From: Akkermansia sp. | Lineage (GTDB): Bacteria > Verrucomicrobiota > Verrucomicrobiia > Verrucomicrobiales > Akkermansiaceae | Direction of reading: 5' to 3' | Length of the DNA: 35,970 nucleotides | NCBI GenBank assembly: GCA_017472085.1 | Contig: JAFUQZ010000044.1 | Location: forward strand, 1-35,970 | Position numbers and translations under genes: made by a program | The notes under the pieces: generated by a model | What the model saw: only the letters and a program-made list of their open reading frames with translations | What the model was told of the DNA's origin: nothing | Database searches by the model: none | Shown: positions 1 through 9,073 of the stretch, in pieces | How positions within the stretch are numbered: position 1 is the first letter of the stretch | Layout: every line of letters begins with the position of its first letter

Positions 1-72
1 CGAGCCATGGGAAAAGAGTGGTTCAGGAAGCTGGGGTTAGTCTCATTGCAGAACGTAGTCTGTAATGGTTAG
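1..72 (+). CDS. Group II intron reverse transcriptase/maturase, C-terminal end only
   Basis: The window opens inside a reading frame that ends at a TAG at 70-72. The 23 visible residues include the stretch KEWFRKLGLVSL, which resembles the C-terminal end of bacterial group II intron-encoded proteins, where a WF...GL.SL pattern is common. The stop lies a few bases before intron domain V (76-109), which is the normal arrangement because the maturase ORF sits in domain IV. The protein would help splice its host intron and copy it into new DNA sites. The start, the reverse-transcriptase domain and any endonuclease domain lie outside the window, so activity cannot be judged. The call rests more on the RNA context than on this short peptide. 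Confidence 0.65.
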   Translation, partial: RAMGKEWFRKLGLVSLQNVVCNG

Positions 73-139
73 GAAACCGCCGTATGCCATAAAAGGCACG
101 TACGGTGGTGTGAGAGGGGGCGAAAGCCCCCTACTCGAT
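1..139 (+). mobile_element. Group II intron, 3' end with domains V and VI
   Basis: Positions 76-109 fold as a 34-nt domain V: outer stem ACCGCC with GGUGGU, the conserved CGUAUGC and GCACGUACG strands, and a small A-rich loop at 89-94. The triad position reads CGC (78-80), the form known from group IIC introns, rather than AGC. Domain VI follows (112-136): a GC stem 116-121/126-131 closed by a GAAA loop, with an unpaired A133 as the likely branch point, about seven bases before a CGAT end. This puts the 3' splice boundary near 139. The 5' part is outside the window. The insertion lies only 27 bp upstream of the helicase start, so it may affect how the restriction cassette is transcribed. Confidence 0.85.
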
Positions 140-166
140 TGATTCCTTTTCTATAGGAGTCCAACG

Positions 167-3100
167 ATGTCCAATGCAAGCATTTTCTCCCAGACCGACA
201 TTAGCGGAACCACACACGTGGATTCCGCCACAACGTCTTTCACTCTTGCCGCCTACGCTCATTTGCCTCAGGAGCTTGCAGGAGCTACATGGAGAATAGT
301 TTTGCCGGAATCAGCCTTGGAGAATTGGGGAATACTGAATGCCGAAGAAGAGCGAGCTCTGCATAATTCGCTCTTATCTCAGTCATGGGCTCGCGATTGC
401 TGCAATTGGATTCAGTCCGGGAAGGCTGATATTCGTTGCACCGAGGTGCACATGGAGAGCATGATCTTCTTCAACGAGGCTACTATAACAGGTGGATTGA
501 TGGGCGGCTGCTCATTTAGCGCCCAGGGCTTTGGCCTGTTGCCGAACATTGACGGCTTTTCCGGTTGCGTTCCGATGTTCCCCATGCAATGCCAGTCCAT
601 CAACGGTCTGTTCGACTTTGCATGGAACTCTGCTACAGCTTCTTCCGTTGTAGGTGAAAAACTGGATTTCCTGTCGCGCACGCACCCTGCAGCCTGGGTA
701 TACTATAAATCTTGTTACAAGCTGCTGGACAACTCCAAACTTCCGAAGGACTACATCCAGGGCGAAACAGGCTTTTATGATTCGCTTATCTGGAAAAAAC
801 TGTTCTCCTATCAGCGAGATGGCGTGGAGAGCCTGCTGGAGATGCTGGAGCGTTTCGGCGGCTGCATTCTTGCAGATAGTGTCGGCTTAGGTAAAACATA
901 CGAGGCTCTCGCCGTCATCCGCTACTACCAGCTCATGAACAAGAAGGTGCTGGTACTTTGCCCCAAGCGTTTACGCGAGAACTGGGATGCTTACCGATAC
1001 AACAGCAAGTTCAATGAGTTTGCAGAGCAACCTTTCTACTACGACTTATTCCACCATACAGATCTCGGGCGTTCCGGCGGCATGAGCCACGGGCGAGCTC
1101 TGGACACGGTAGAATGGGGCAATTACGACCTTGTGGTCATCGATGAGTCTCACAACTTCCGCAATCGCTCCACCAAGGCAGATAAAACGACCTCCCGCTA
1201 CGATTTCCTGATGCGTAAAGTAGTACAGGCCGGTATCAAGACCAGAATCCTGCTCCTTTCCGCCACCCCGGTCAACAACAAAGCCAGCGACCTGCGCAAC
1301 CAGATTCTTCTGATTTCCGGCGATAAGGATGATTTCCTGCAAGCACAGGGTATTGAAAGCATCAGCAATACCACCCGCATGGCGCAAGCTGCCTTCACCA
1401 ACTGGACTCGCTTGCCGGAGGAAGAACGTACCTCGCAAAACCTTCTCGATTCTCTGGGGCTCGACTATTTCCAGTTGCTCAACCTCCTTACCATCGGACG
1501 CTCCCGAAAGCACATCAAAACATGGTACCCGCATGATGCTGAGGGTGTCAACCTGTTCCCGGAGCAACTCCCGGCACGCAATACCTATGCAGAGACTCAG
1601 CACGGCATCGTGCTCCCGGTGGAGGAAATCAATGACCTGTTGGCCCAGCTCAACATGGCTTCCTACCGACCGATTGAGTACCTGTATGAGGAATACAAGG
1701 AAGTGTATGCCGGGTACGACCAGCAGATAGAAGGCAACCGCACATTCAGACAAGCAGACCGAGAAAACAGTCTTTCCGCGCTCATGATGATGAACCTCCT
1801 CAAGCGCATGGAGAGCTCTGTCTGTTCGTTTGCCCTTACTCTCTCCAAGCAGATTGCCACAGCGGAGGACCTGCTGGCCAAGCTGGATTTATATGCGGAA
1901 AATCAGGATTTTCTGCTCGCAGCCGCTTCTGAGGATGACTTCGACGATGAAGATGTGGAGGAGTTCTCTACTGTCATTGGCCAGCGCATCAAGGTTGATT
2001 TGAGGCACATCCACCGCGAACGCTGGCGCAACGATATTGCCGCAGACCTGAAGATTCTTCGGGAAGTGAAAGCACTCTGCGGCGATGCAACCCCGGAGAA
2101 TGATGCCAAGCTGGGCTTGCTGCGCAGCCTTATCCGAGAGAAAATGCAGAAGCCACTCAATATAGTGGATGGCCGCCCCAATCGCAAAATCATCATCTTC
2201 ACCGCGTTTGCCGATACGGCTCAGTATCTGTACGAGGCCTTAGAGCAGGAACTCCATTCCCAATACGATGTATACACGGCCTTGCTTTCCGGCAGTAAGC
2301 GCGATACAAATCTGGATGGCGTGAAAAAGCGTCAGGAGGACCTGCTGGCAGCCTTCTCCCCCAAATCCAAAAACGGCTTCGATGCAGCTTCCACCGGCGG
2401 GCGAGAAATCGACATTCTGATTGCGACCGACTGTATCTCTGAAGGTCAGAACCTGCAAGGATGCGATTATCTCATCAACTACGACATCCATTGGAACCCG
2501 GTGCGCATCATTCAGCGATTCGGTCGTATCGACCGTATCGGCAGCCCCAACAAGCAGATTCAGCTGGTCAATATCTGGCCCATGCCGGACTTGGATGCCT
2601 ACATCAATCTGGAGCGGCGCGTGCTCGGGCGCATGACCTTCCTTAAGATATCCGCCACGGATGGCGAATTCCGTGATAAACAGCTCAAGTCTCTGCGTGC
2701 CGGTAAGCTGGATATCGACTCCATCGACCAGAATTGTGCCATCTCCGACCTGAGCATGCATCAGTACCGGGCGGATTTTGCCAACTTCCGCAAGAAGCAC
2801 CGCAGGCTCATTGAGCAGCTGCCTTCCTATTTTACCGCCACGCTGGATGTCACCCGCTCTGATATTCCCGCCGGAGCCTTCTTCCTGCTGTGTTCGCATG
2901 CGTCCCTGTCATTGGCTTCCCGCCAATACCCCTTCATGCCTTACTTCCTGCTGCATGTGGCGGAAGATGGTACCGTGACGCATAGCTACACGCACGTCAA
3001 GAAGTGCCTGGATATGCTCAAGTCACTTGCCATGCCTCACGAGGCCGTGGTTCCCGAGGCAGAGGCTCAGTATATGCAGCAGACGGATAACGCCCGCAAG

Positions 3101-3283
3101 ATGAAACGCTACACAGATTTGCTCGCTGCTGCCGTGCGCTCTGTGACCGGGCAGGCAGAGGAGACTCAGGCTGCCAGTATTTTCTCCCCTGGCGGCACAA
3201 CCATTGCCAAGGGCGGCAAGACGCGTGGCGTGGATGATTTTGAGGTGCTGGCAATGTTAACACTTACGCGACAGGATGGCTGA
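167..3283 (+). CDS. SNF2-type superfamily 2 helicase of the restriction cassette
   Basis: A 1038-residue ATP-dependent DNA translocase or helicase. Visible motifs in order are: motif I GLGKT near residues 239-243, the DESH box near 326, SATP near 365, then in the second RecA lobe ATDCISEGQNLQ near 753-764 and QRFGRIDRIG near 783-792. The long stretch between the lobes and the roughly 200-residue tail show no domain I can name. The ATG at 167 has an AGGAG site 8 nt upstream (154-158), one of the few clear ribosome sites here. Its stop overlaps the next gene by 8 bp, so it belongs to the same operon as the methyltransferase and restriction subunit. It is similar in kind to the SNF2 helicases of defence systems such as DISARM DrmD, but the other DISARM genes are absent. 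Its role in restriction is inferred from context. Confidence 0.85.
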   Translation: MSNASIFSQTDISGTTHVDSATTSFTLAAYAHLPQELAGATWRIVLPESALENWGILNAEEERALHNSLLSQSWARDCCNWIQSGKADIRCTEVHMESMIFFNEATITGGLMGGCSFSAQGFGLLPNIDGFSGCVPMFPMQCQSINGLFDFAWNSATASSVVGEKLDFLSRTHPAAWVYYKSCYKLLDNSKLPKDYIQGETGFYDSLIWKKLFSYQRDGVESLLEMLERFGGCILADSVGLGKTYEALAVIRYYQLMNKKVLVLCPKRLRENWDAYRYNSKFNEFAEQPFYYDLFHHTDLGRSGGMSHGRALDTVEWGNYDLVVIDESHNFRNRSTKADKTTSRYDFLMRKVVQAGIKTRILLLSATPVNNKASDLRNQILLISGDKDDFLQAQGIESISNTTRMAQAAFTNWTRLPEEERTSQNLLDSLGLDYFQLLNLLTIGRSRKHIKTWYPHDAEGVNLFPEQLPARNTYAETQHGIVLPVEEINDLLAQLNMASYRPIEYLYEEYKEVYAGYDQQIEGNRTFRQADRENSLSALMMMNLLKRMESSVCSFALTLSKQIATAEDLLAKLDLYAENQDFLLAAASEDDFDDEDVEEFSTVIGQRIKVDLRHIHRERWRNDIAADLKILREVKALCGDATPENDAKLGLLRSLIREKMQKPLNIVDGRPNRKIIIFTAFADTAQYLYEALEQELHSQYDVYTALLSGSKRDTNLDGVKKRQEDLLAAFSPKSKNGFDAASTGGREIDILIATDCISEGQNLQGCDYLINYDIHWNPVRIIQRFGRIDRIGSPNKQIQLVNIWPMPDLDAYINLERRVLGRMTFLKISATDGEFRDKQLKSLRAGKLDIDSIDQNCAISDLSMHQYRADFANFRKKHRRLIEQLPSYFTATLDVTRSDIPAGAFFLLCSHASLSLASRQYPFMPYFLLHVAEDGTVTHSYTHVKKCLDMLKSLAMPHEAVVPEAEAQYMQQTDNARKMKRYTDLLAAAVRSVTGQAEETQAASIFSPGGTTIAKGGKTRGVDDFEVLAMLTLTRQDG

Positions 3284-4028
3284 TTTTCCGACAGTGCTGA
3301 CCGGCATGCTGCCGGATTCTGCTTTGCGCATGGGGGTGCGTCTCTCCAAGGAGTTACTCCGTAAACATGCTGCACGCGTCAAGGGAGATAAGGCCCTTAT
3401 TGATGCCGCCGTTTCTTCTGCCTGGGTGACAACCCTGCGACATGATACATGCGGCGTAGCCCCCTACAAAAGCGAAACCGAAGGAGACTTCTCCGAGCTT
3501 CTGGTCGTGGGTGTGCAGGCTCATACCGAAATTACCCCGGCACAGATTGCCCGACTGCAACAGCTGATACACATAGCGGTGCAGTACCCGCTTCTGCTGG
3601 CTGTGGATGCCGGGAATGCGGTGTATCTTTCTCTTCTCCAGCAAGGAGCTCCGCTGGAGGCCTTGTTACGTGCTCAGGCATTACCCACAGTCCCGGAGTT
3701 CTTCTGCTATGTCGCATGGCAGCAGGAAGCTCGCCCACCTCACCTCATGGCTCTGTTCCATCGCTGGGCTTGCGCTCTGCACGCCCTTGCGCTCATGCAG
3801 AATAAGCCTGCCGTCTGTGCGGATTTGCCTTTCGTTCCGCTTGATTCTCCGCTAGTTGCCGCTCAGCTGGTGGCTGATTTGCATCGTCTGAATCAGGAAT
3901 GGAAAGCCGTCTCTCAGGACCTCAAAAAGACGACGAACCCGCAACAGCGTATCACTCTTTCCAAGAAGCTCCGACATCTTGGCATTCAAATCTATCAACT
4001 TCTTCAAATTCACAACATCCTCCCTTAA
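3276..4028 (+). CDS. DUF4391-like protein of the restriction cassette
   Basis: A 250-residue protein of unknown biochemical role. The N-terminal part has a pattern I associate with DUF4391: a segment reading AVSSAWVTTLRHDTCGVAPY, then ELLVVGVQAH, a short helix with ITPAQIARLQQLIHIAVQYP, and a strand LLLAVDAG. DUF4391 proteins are often encoded beside site-specific methyltransferases and DEAD-box restriction subunits. The C-terminal 60 residues (WKAVSQDLKKTT...LSKKLRHLGIQIYQLLQ) look like a coiled coil. No catalytic motif, signal peptide or membrane segment is visible. The start overlaps the end of the helicase gene by 8 bp, and the stop is 3 bp before the methyltransferase, so translation is probably coupled on both sides. 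An adaptor between helicase and methyltransferase is a reasonable guess, not shown by the sequence. Confidence 0.65.
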   Translation: MADFPTVLTGMLPDSALRMGVRLSKELLRKHAARVKGDKALIDAAVSSAWVTTLRHDTCGVAPYKSETEGDFSELLVVGVQAHTEITPAQIARLQQLIHIAVQYPLLLAVDAGNAVYLSLLQQGAPLEALLRAQALPTVPEFFCYVAWQQEARPPHLMALFHRWACALHALALMQNKPAVCADLPFVPLDSPLVAAQLVADLHRLNQEWKAVSQDLKKTTNPQQRITLSKKLRHLGIQIYQLLQIHNILP

Positions 4029-4031
4029 TCT

Positions 4032-5933
4032 ATGCCGTACGAAGAATCCTCTCCTACTTCTCCCGAAGCTCAATCCGCTTCCCCCATTCAAGAAAATCTC
4101 CGGACTCTTGCCTCGCTTTTCCCCTCTGTGGTGCGAGATGGTCAGGTGGATGTCGATGCTCTCCGCCAACTTTGCGGCGAGGCCGTTGTGAAAGAAGATG
4201 AGTTGTTCGGGCTCAACTGGCGCGGTAAGGCAGAAGCCCGCCGCGCGGCGCTTACGCCCTCCCTCGGTACGCTTCGCCCTTGCAAGGAGGAGAGTAAAGA
4301 TTGGGACACAACCCGGAATCTGTACATAGAAGGTGATAATCTGGAGGTTCTCAAGCTGCTCCGCAAATCCTACGGCGGCAGAGTAAAAATGATTTATATT
4401 GACCCGCCCTACAACACGGGAAAGGAGTTTGTTTACCCCGATGATTACCAGAACGGCATCGAGAATTACAAAAAGCTGACGGGACAAGAGAGTAAGTTTG
4501 CTGCCAATGTAGAGTCTTCCGGGCGTTTTCATACCACTTGGCTTAATATGATGTATCCACGGCTCGTGCTTGCTCGAGACATGCTGAGCGATGATGGTGT
4601 GATTTTCATCAGCATAGATGACCACGAAGATAGTAATTTGATGCAGCTATGTAATGAGATTTTTGGACAGAATAACTTTATTGCTCAAATGATATGGGAA
4701 AGAGCTTATTCTCCCAAAAATGACGCCAAATATATTTCCAACAGCCATGATTATGTTCTCATGTATGTGAAGAACAGTGAGAATTTTCAGATAGGACGAC
4801 TGGAAAGAACTGAGGAAGCTAATGCAAGATACAGCAATCCAGATAATGACCCACGAGGAGTTTGGAAAGCTAGTGATATATCTGTTAAAACCTACAATGC
4901 CGCTTGTGATTATCCTATTACGACGCCCTCCGGGCGCGTCGTAGAGCCTCCAGCAGGACGCTGCTGGAGTCTCTCGCAAAACGCGTTTTGCGAGAGACTC
5001 CAAGATGGACGAATTTGGTTTGGGCCAAATGGGGATAGTGTGCCATCCATGAAAAGATTCCTCTCCGAACTCAAGTATGAGGGGATGGCTCCTACTTCTA
5101 TCTTGTTTTACAAGGAAGTTGGACATAGCCAAGAAGGAGCTAAGGAAGTAGTTGCTTTATTTGGAGACAAAGGAGTATTTGATGGACCTAAGCCGATACG
5201 CTTGCTTCAAAGACTTATGACTTTGGCAAATTTAGAACAAGACAGCATAGTTATGGATTTCTTTTCAGGCTCATCATCTACTGCACATGCTCTAATGCAA
5301 TACAATGCCACTAAAAATGCGAGCTGCAAGTTCATCATGACCCAGATGCCCATAATCTGCGAAGAATCTTCTCCAGCCCACCAAGCCGGTTACAAAAACA
5401 TCTGCGAAATCGGCAAAGAACGCATACGCCGCGCTGGAGAGAAAGTAAAAGAAGAAGCCGGGCTTGCTGGGCAAAATCTGGACATTGGCTTCCGAGTTTA
5501 CAAGCTGGACAGCAGCAACGTGAAGGCTTGGAATCCGCAAACGGAGGATTTGGCTACTGCCGTGAACAACTATGCCGAGCACTTGGTCGGAGGGCGCACG
5601 GAAGAAGACTTCCTGACCGAAATCATGCTGAAAAGTGGCATTGATCTGGTGGAAGAAGTAGAGGTACGAGAGATAGCGGGGCACCGCGTGCTGAGTCTGG
5701 GCTTCGGGCAATACTACGCATGCATGGCGGCAGATTTAGCGGAGGATGCGGAAGATGTCGCACTGGGCATTGCAGCATGGCATGAAGAAGACTGCGCTTT
5801 TGCCGGAGGAGAACAACAGGATACATGCACCGTGTTTGTATCTGACCGCGCTTTTGCTTCGAACGATGCTGCCAAGATGAACTTCGTGGCCATACTGGAG
5901 CAACACGGCATCTGCAATATCAAAGCCCTGTAA
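4032..5933 (+). CDS. Type III-like site-specific DNA methyltransferase (Mod)
   Basis: A 633-residue amino-methyltransferase that should methylate adenine (or cytosine N4) in the recognition site and guide the restriction subunit. The DPPY catalytic motif is at 124-127 (IYIDPPYNTGKEF), and the AdoMet-binding motif DFFSGSSSTAHA begins at 409. This order (DPPY first) is the beta class typical of type III Mod. The specificity region lies between them. That stretch, about bases 4625-5330, is much richer in AT than both ends of the gene, suggesting an exchanged recognition module. Within it, 4919-5000 is a GC-rich island with three consecutive palindromes. The frame is intact across them, and the encoded part (PSGR, PPAGRCW, DGRIWFG) matches conserved Mod sequence. 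It follows the DUF4391 gene by 3 bp and precedes the restriction gene by 6 bp. Confidence 0.92.
   Translation: MPYEESSPTSPEAQSASPIQENLRTLASLFPSVVRDGQVDVDALRQLCGEAVVKEDELFGLNWRGKAEARRAALTPSLGTLRPCKEESKDWDTTRNLYIEGDNLEVLKLLRKSYGGRVKMIYIDPPYNTGKEFVYPDDYQNGIENYKKLTGQESKFAANVESSGRFHTTWLNMMYPRLVLARDMLSDDGVIFISIDDHEDSNLMQLCNEIFGQNNFIAQMIWERAYSPKNDAKYISNSHDYVLMYVKNSENFQIGRLERTEEANARYSNPDNDPRGVWKASDISVKTYNAACDYPITTPSGRVVEPPAGRCWSLSQNAFCERLQDGRIWFGPNGDSVPSMKRFLSELKYEGMAPTSILFYKEVGHSQEGAKEVVALFGDKGVFDGPKPIRLLQRLMTLANLEQDSIVMDFFSGSSSTAHALMQYNATKNASCKFIMTQMPIICEESSPAHQAGYKNICEIGKERIRRAGEKVKEEAGLAGQNLDIGFRVYKLDSSNVKAWNPQTEDLATAVNNYAEHLVGGRTEEDFLTEIMLKSGIDLVEEVEVREIAGHRVLSLGFGQYYACMAADLAEDAEDVALGIAAWHEEDCAFAGGEQQDTCTVFVSDRAFASNDAAKMNFVAILEQHGICNIKAL
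4919..5030. repeat. Cluster of palindromes inside the Mod specificity region
   Basis: Four inverted repeats stand in a row within coding sequence. The first pairs 4919-4926 with 4936-4943 (8 bp, 9-nt loop). The second pairs 4948-4956 with 4961-4969 (9 bp, loop GACG). The third is a perfect 34-bp palindrome without a loop, 4967-4983 against 4984-5000, overlapping the second by three bases. A weaker one pairs 5013-5018 with 5025-5030. All stay in frame and encode residues expected in Mod homologues, so this is not a simple inserted repeat. Confidence 0.9.
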
Positions 5934-5939
5934 GCCAAC

Positions 5940-8900
5940 ATGAGCAAGATACGACTGCATTTTGAACCGAATCTGGAGTATCAGCACCGCGCCATCGAAG
6001 CCGTGTGCGGATTGTTCGAGGGCACAGAGAGCGGCAACCAGGCATTCAGCGTCAGTTTACCCGTGGCCTTGAAGCAGGGCGAGCAGAAGCTGGGGCTGGA
6101 ATTGAGTGTGCACAAAAACAGCACCACGCTCTCCGGCAATGAGTTACTGCGCAACCTGCAAGCCATACAGGAGCGCAACGGCATCGAGATGTCCGGGGAA
6201 GTCAAGCCGGATGGCTGGCATTTCACCGTGGAAATGGAGACCGGCACGGGTAAGACCTATGTGTACCTGCGCACCATCTACGAGCTGAACAAACGCTATG
6301 GCTTCAGTAAGTTTGTAATCGTGGTGCCGTCCATCGCCATCAAGGAGGGCGTGGATAAATCCATCAGCATCATGCGGGAGCACTTCCGCACACTGTATGA
6401 TGGCGTGGAGATGAACAGCTTCACCTATGATTCCGCCCGATTGCAGGAGGTGCGCAACTTCGGCAATTCCGACAAGCTGCAAATCATGATTTGCACCATT
6501 CAATCCATCACGGATATCGGCAAGGAAGCCGAAGAAGAATTTCAGGACACAGCCAAGCGCAAGGGCGGTAAACGCGCCCGCCGTGTGATGTATGCGGTGA
6601 GCGAAAAGACGGATGACCGCAAGCCCATTGAGTTCATCCGCGAGTGCCACCCCATCGTCATTATTGATGAGCCGCAGAACATCGGTACAAAAGGCGAGGA
6701 AAAGGGTATTGCCTGTCTGCATCCGCTCTGCACGTTGCGCTATTCTGCCACGCACAAGAACCTGTTCCACCCGGTGTATGCGCTGAATGCCGTGGATGCC
6801 AGTGCTCAGAAACTGGTCAAAGGCATTGAGGTAGCCAGTATACAATCCGACATCACGCATGTGGAGCCGTATATGAAGCTGGTGAGTACATCTCCCAAGA
6901 AAGGCGGCAGTGCCAAGCTGGAGGTTCTCTGCAAGACGGCGAGCGGTGACTACGGGCGCGAACAGGTGGAAGTGTTGCCCGGTACGCTGCTGGGTATGTG
7001 TACGCATTGCCCCGGAGTTTACGACAACGTAGTGGTGCAGGAAGTACACGAGGACTATGTGGTTTGCAACCACTTGGAAAGCCCGCTATTCATAGGGCAA
7101 TCGACCGGAGGCATGGACGAAGAGCAGATGACACGCGCCATGATTCGTGCCACCATCGAGGAGCACATGAAGAAGGAGGTGAAGCTGCGCCCCAAGGGCA
7201 TCAAGGTGTTGAGTCTGTTCTTCATCGACCAAGTGTCCGACTACCGTCAATATGATGCGGCCCGTAATCGCAAACCTGGCCCGCTGGTACAGATATTTGA
7301 GCAGGAGTATGAGAAGGTCATGCGCATGCCTCAATACCGTAGCTTGTACGATAATGCACCCCCGGCTGCAGCGGAGGTGCATGATGGCTACTTCTCCATT
7401 GACAGAAAGAAAGGTCAGGCTGATATCTGGACGGACACGGAAGACAATGCCAAAGGCAAGGAAGCTGCGCAGCGAGCCTACAATCTCATTATGCGAGATA
7501 AGGAAGAGCTGCTTAGATTGGATAAATCTTTGAAATTCATTTTCTCGCACTCCGCTCTCCGTGAGGGCTGGGACAACCCGAATGTGTTTCAGGTGTGCGT
7601 GCTGCGCGATATGAGCAGCATTGTATCCCGGCGTCAAGCTCTGGGGCGTGGCCTGCGCCTATGCGTGAATCAGGAGGGTGTACGCGTACGAGAAAGCGGC
7701 GTAAATACTCTGACTGTCATTGCCCGCGAGGATTTCAAGACCTACGCTGCCCGGTTGCAGAAGGAATATGAAGCTGACGGGGTGCGTTTCGGGGTTATTA
7801 CCAAAGCCCGCTTGGGCGTGCTGGAATATACGGATAATGAGGGCAATACCGTGCGACTGGGGCAGGAATTGGCGCAGGTAGTATTGGATGACCTGCAGAG
7901 CAAAAAGCTCATTACCAAGGAAGGTAAGCCTACCGAGGAGCTCAAAAAGCAGTTGGATGCCGGGACATATAAAGTTCCGGAAGAATGCCGCTGCGCGCAG
8001 CTGGAAATCCTTGGCCGCTTGCGACAGCTCACCCGACCGATAGAGATTAAGGACGCCAGAGAACGGCAGGTTGTGACCAGCCGCTATGAGAAAATGCGAC
8101 TGGATAAGGATTTCCTCGAACTCTGGAACAGAATCAAGAAGAAAACGACCTACCGCGTGCAGTTCGATTCTGAGGAGCTGATTCGTAATATCATTGGCGT
8201 GCTGGATATTGAGCTTGCCAAAATCAAAGCACCTCTTATCACCAAGACGGTGACAGAGACCGTGATGGATATCAATGGTATTCAGGCGGGGACTCAGAAG
8301 ACTTCTGCCACGGTGATGGATACCTCCCATGTTCCGGTGGGTGATATTCTGACATCTCTGGAGGCTTCCACGCACCTGACACGCAAGACTCTCAGCCGTA
8401 TTCTGACCGGAATTCAGCACCTGCAAGCCATACGGTTCAATGGCCCCCTATTCGAGAAGACAGTACTGCGCGTGATACGCGCCGAGATGAAAAAGCTGAT
8501 GGTGAAAGGCGTGAGCTATAAGCCTGTCACTATTGGCGAGAAAGAATACAATGCGCAGGAGCTGTTCAAAGACACAGAGGGGTATCTGGACAAGATGGTC
8601 AAGGCGGGCGAGAAATGCGTGTTGGACCATGTTATCTGGGACTCCGAGATAGAAAAGCAGTTTGCTTTGGATGCAGAGGCCTGCGAGCAAGTGAAGATGT
8701 ATGTGAAGCTCCCCGGCACCTTCCGCATTCACACGCCGCTCGGGCCTTACAATCCGGACTGGGCTCTCGTACTGGACGTGGAAGGTAGGAACCATCTGTA
8801 CTTCGTTGTAGAGACTAAAGGCACGGATTTGCTGGGCGAACTCCGCGATACCGAGAGCGGCAAAATCCACTGCGCAGAGCAGCATTTCAATACCGTGGCC

Positions 8901-8972
8901 GAAGGGCAGGAAAGCACGGCCCGCTATCTGGCACCAGTGGCAAGTTTGTCGGAAGTGATAGCTTGCTTGTGA
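5940..8972 (+). CDS. Type III restriction subunit Res (helicase-endonuclease)
   Basis: A 1010-residue restriction subunit. The N-terminal half is a superfamily 2 helicase: motif I is METGTGKTYVYLRTI near residue 100, the Walker B box appears as VIIDEPQNI (DEPQ instead of DEAH), then RYSATHKN, and in the second lobe SALREGWDNPNVFQ and RRQALGRGLRL. The C-terminal end carries a PD-(D/E)XK nuclease core with N-P-D-W at 938-941 and VVETKG, giving D940, E958 and K960 as likely catalytic residues. All these are intact, so the enzyme should translocate and cut DNA when partnered with Mod. Length is normal for Res. It starts 6 bp after mod. No terminator is visible before the next gene. Confidence 0.92.
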   Translation: MSKIRLHFEPNLEYQHRAIEAVCGLFEGTESGNQAFSVSLPVALKQGEQKLGLELSVHKNSTTLSGNELLRNLQAIQERNGIEMSGEVKPDGWHFTVEMETGTGKTYVYLRTIYELNKRYGFSKFVIVVPSIAIKEGVDKSISIMREHFRTLYDGVEMNSFTYDSARLQEVRNFGNSDKLQIMICTIQSITDIGKEAEEEFQDTAKRKGGKRARRVMYAVSEKTDDRKPIEFIRECHPIVIIDEPQNIGTKGEEKGIACLHPLCTLRYSATHKNLFHPVYALNAVDASAQKLVKGIEVASIQSDITHVEPYMKLVSTSPKKGGSAKLEVLCKTASGDYGREQVEVLPGTLLGMCTHCPGVYDNVVVQEVHEDYVVCNHLESPLFIGQSTGGMDEEQMTRAMIRATIEEHMKKEVKLRPKGIKVLSLFFIDQVSDYRQYDAARNRKPGPLVQIFEQEYEKVMRMPQYRSLYDNAPPAAAEVHDGYFSIDRKKGQADIWTDTEDNAKGKEAAQRAYNLIMRDKEELLRLDKSLKFIFSHSALREGWDNPNVFQVCVLRDMSSIVSRRQALGRGLRLCVNQEGVRVRESGVNTLTVIAREDFKTYAARLQKEYEADGVRFGVITKARLGVLEYTDNEGNTVRLGQELAQVVLDDLQSKKLITKEGKPTEELKKQLDAGTYKVPEECRCAQLEILGRLRQLTRPIEIKDARERQVVTSRYEKMRLDKDFLELWNRIKKKTTYRVQFDSEELIRNIIGVLDIELAKIKAPLITKTVTETVMDINGIQAGTQKTSATVMDTSHVPVGDILTSLEASTHLTRKTLSRILTGIQHLQAIRFNGPLFEKTVLRVIRAEMKKLMVKGVSYKPVTIGEKEYNAQELFKDTEGYLDKMVKAGEKCVLDHVIWDSEIEKQFALDAEACEQVKMYVKLPGTFRIHTPLGPYNPDWALVLDVEGRNHLYFVVETKGTDLLGELRDTESGKIHCAEQHFNTVAEGQESTARYLAPVASLSEVIACL

Positions 8973-9073
8973 CTATGTTTTGGGTACGCGTTGCTAATGA
9001 TTAGTGGATAGTGGACAGAAAAAGAGAAGCTTTTTTCGTTGACAGCAGGTGGTGCATACGGTATAGGAAGAGC

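Noticed and set aside
167..8972. DISARM or BREX as the identity of the defence cassette
   Set aside because: There is no DrmA, DrmB (DUF1998), DrmC, PglZ or BrxC-like gene. Mod and Res with a PD-ExK tail fit type III restriction better.
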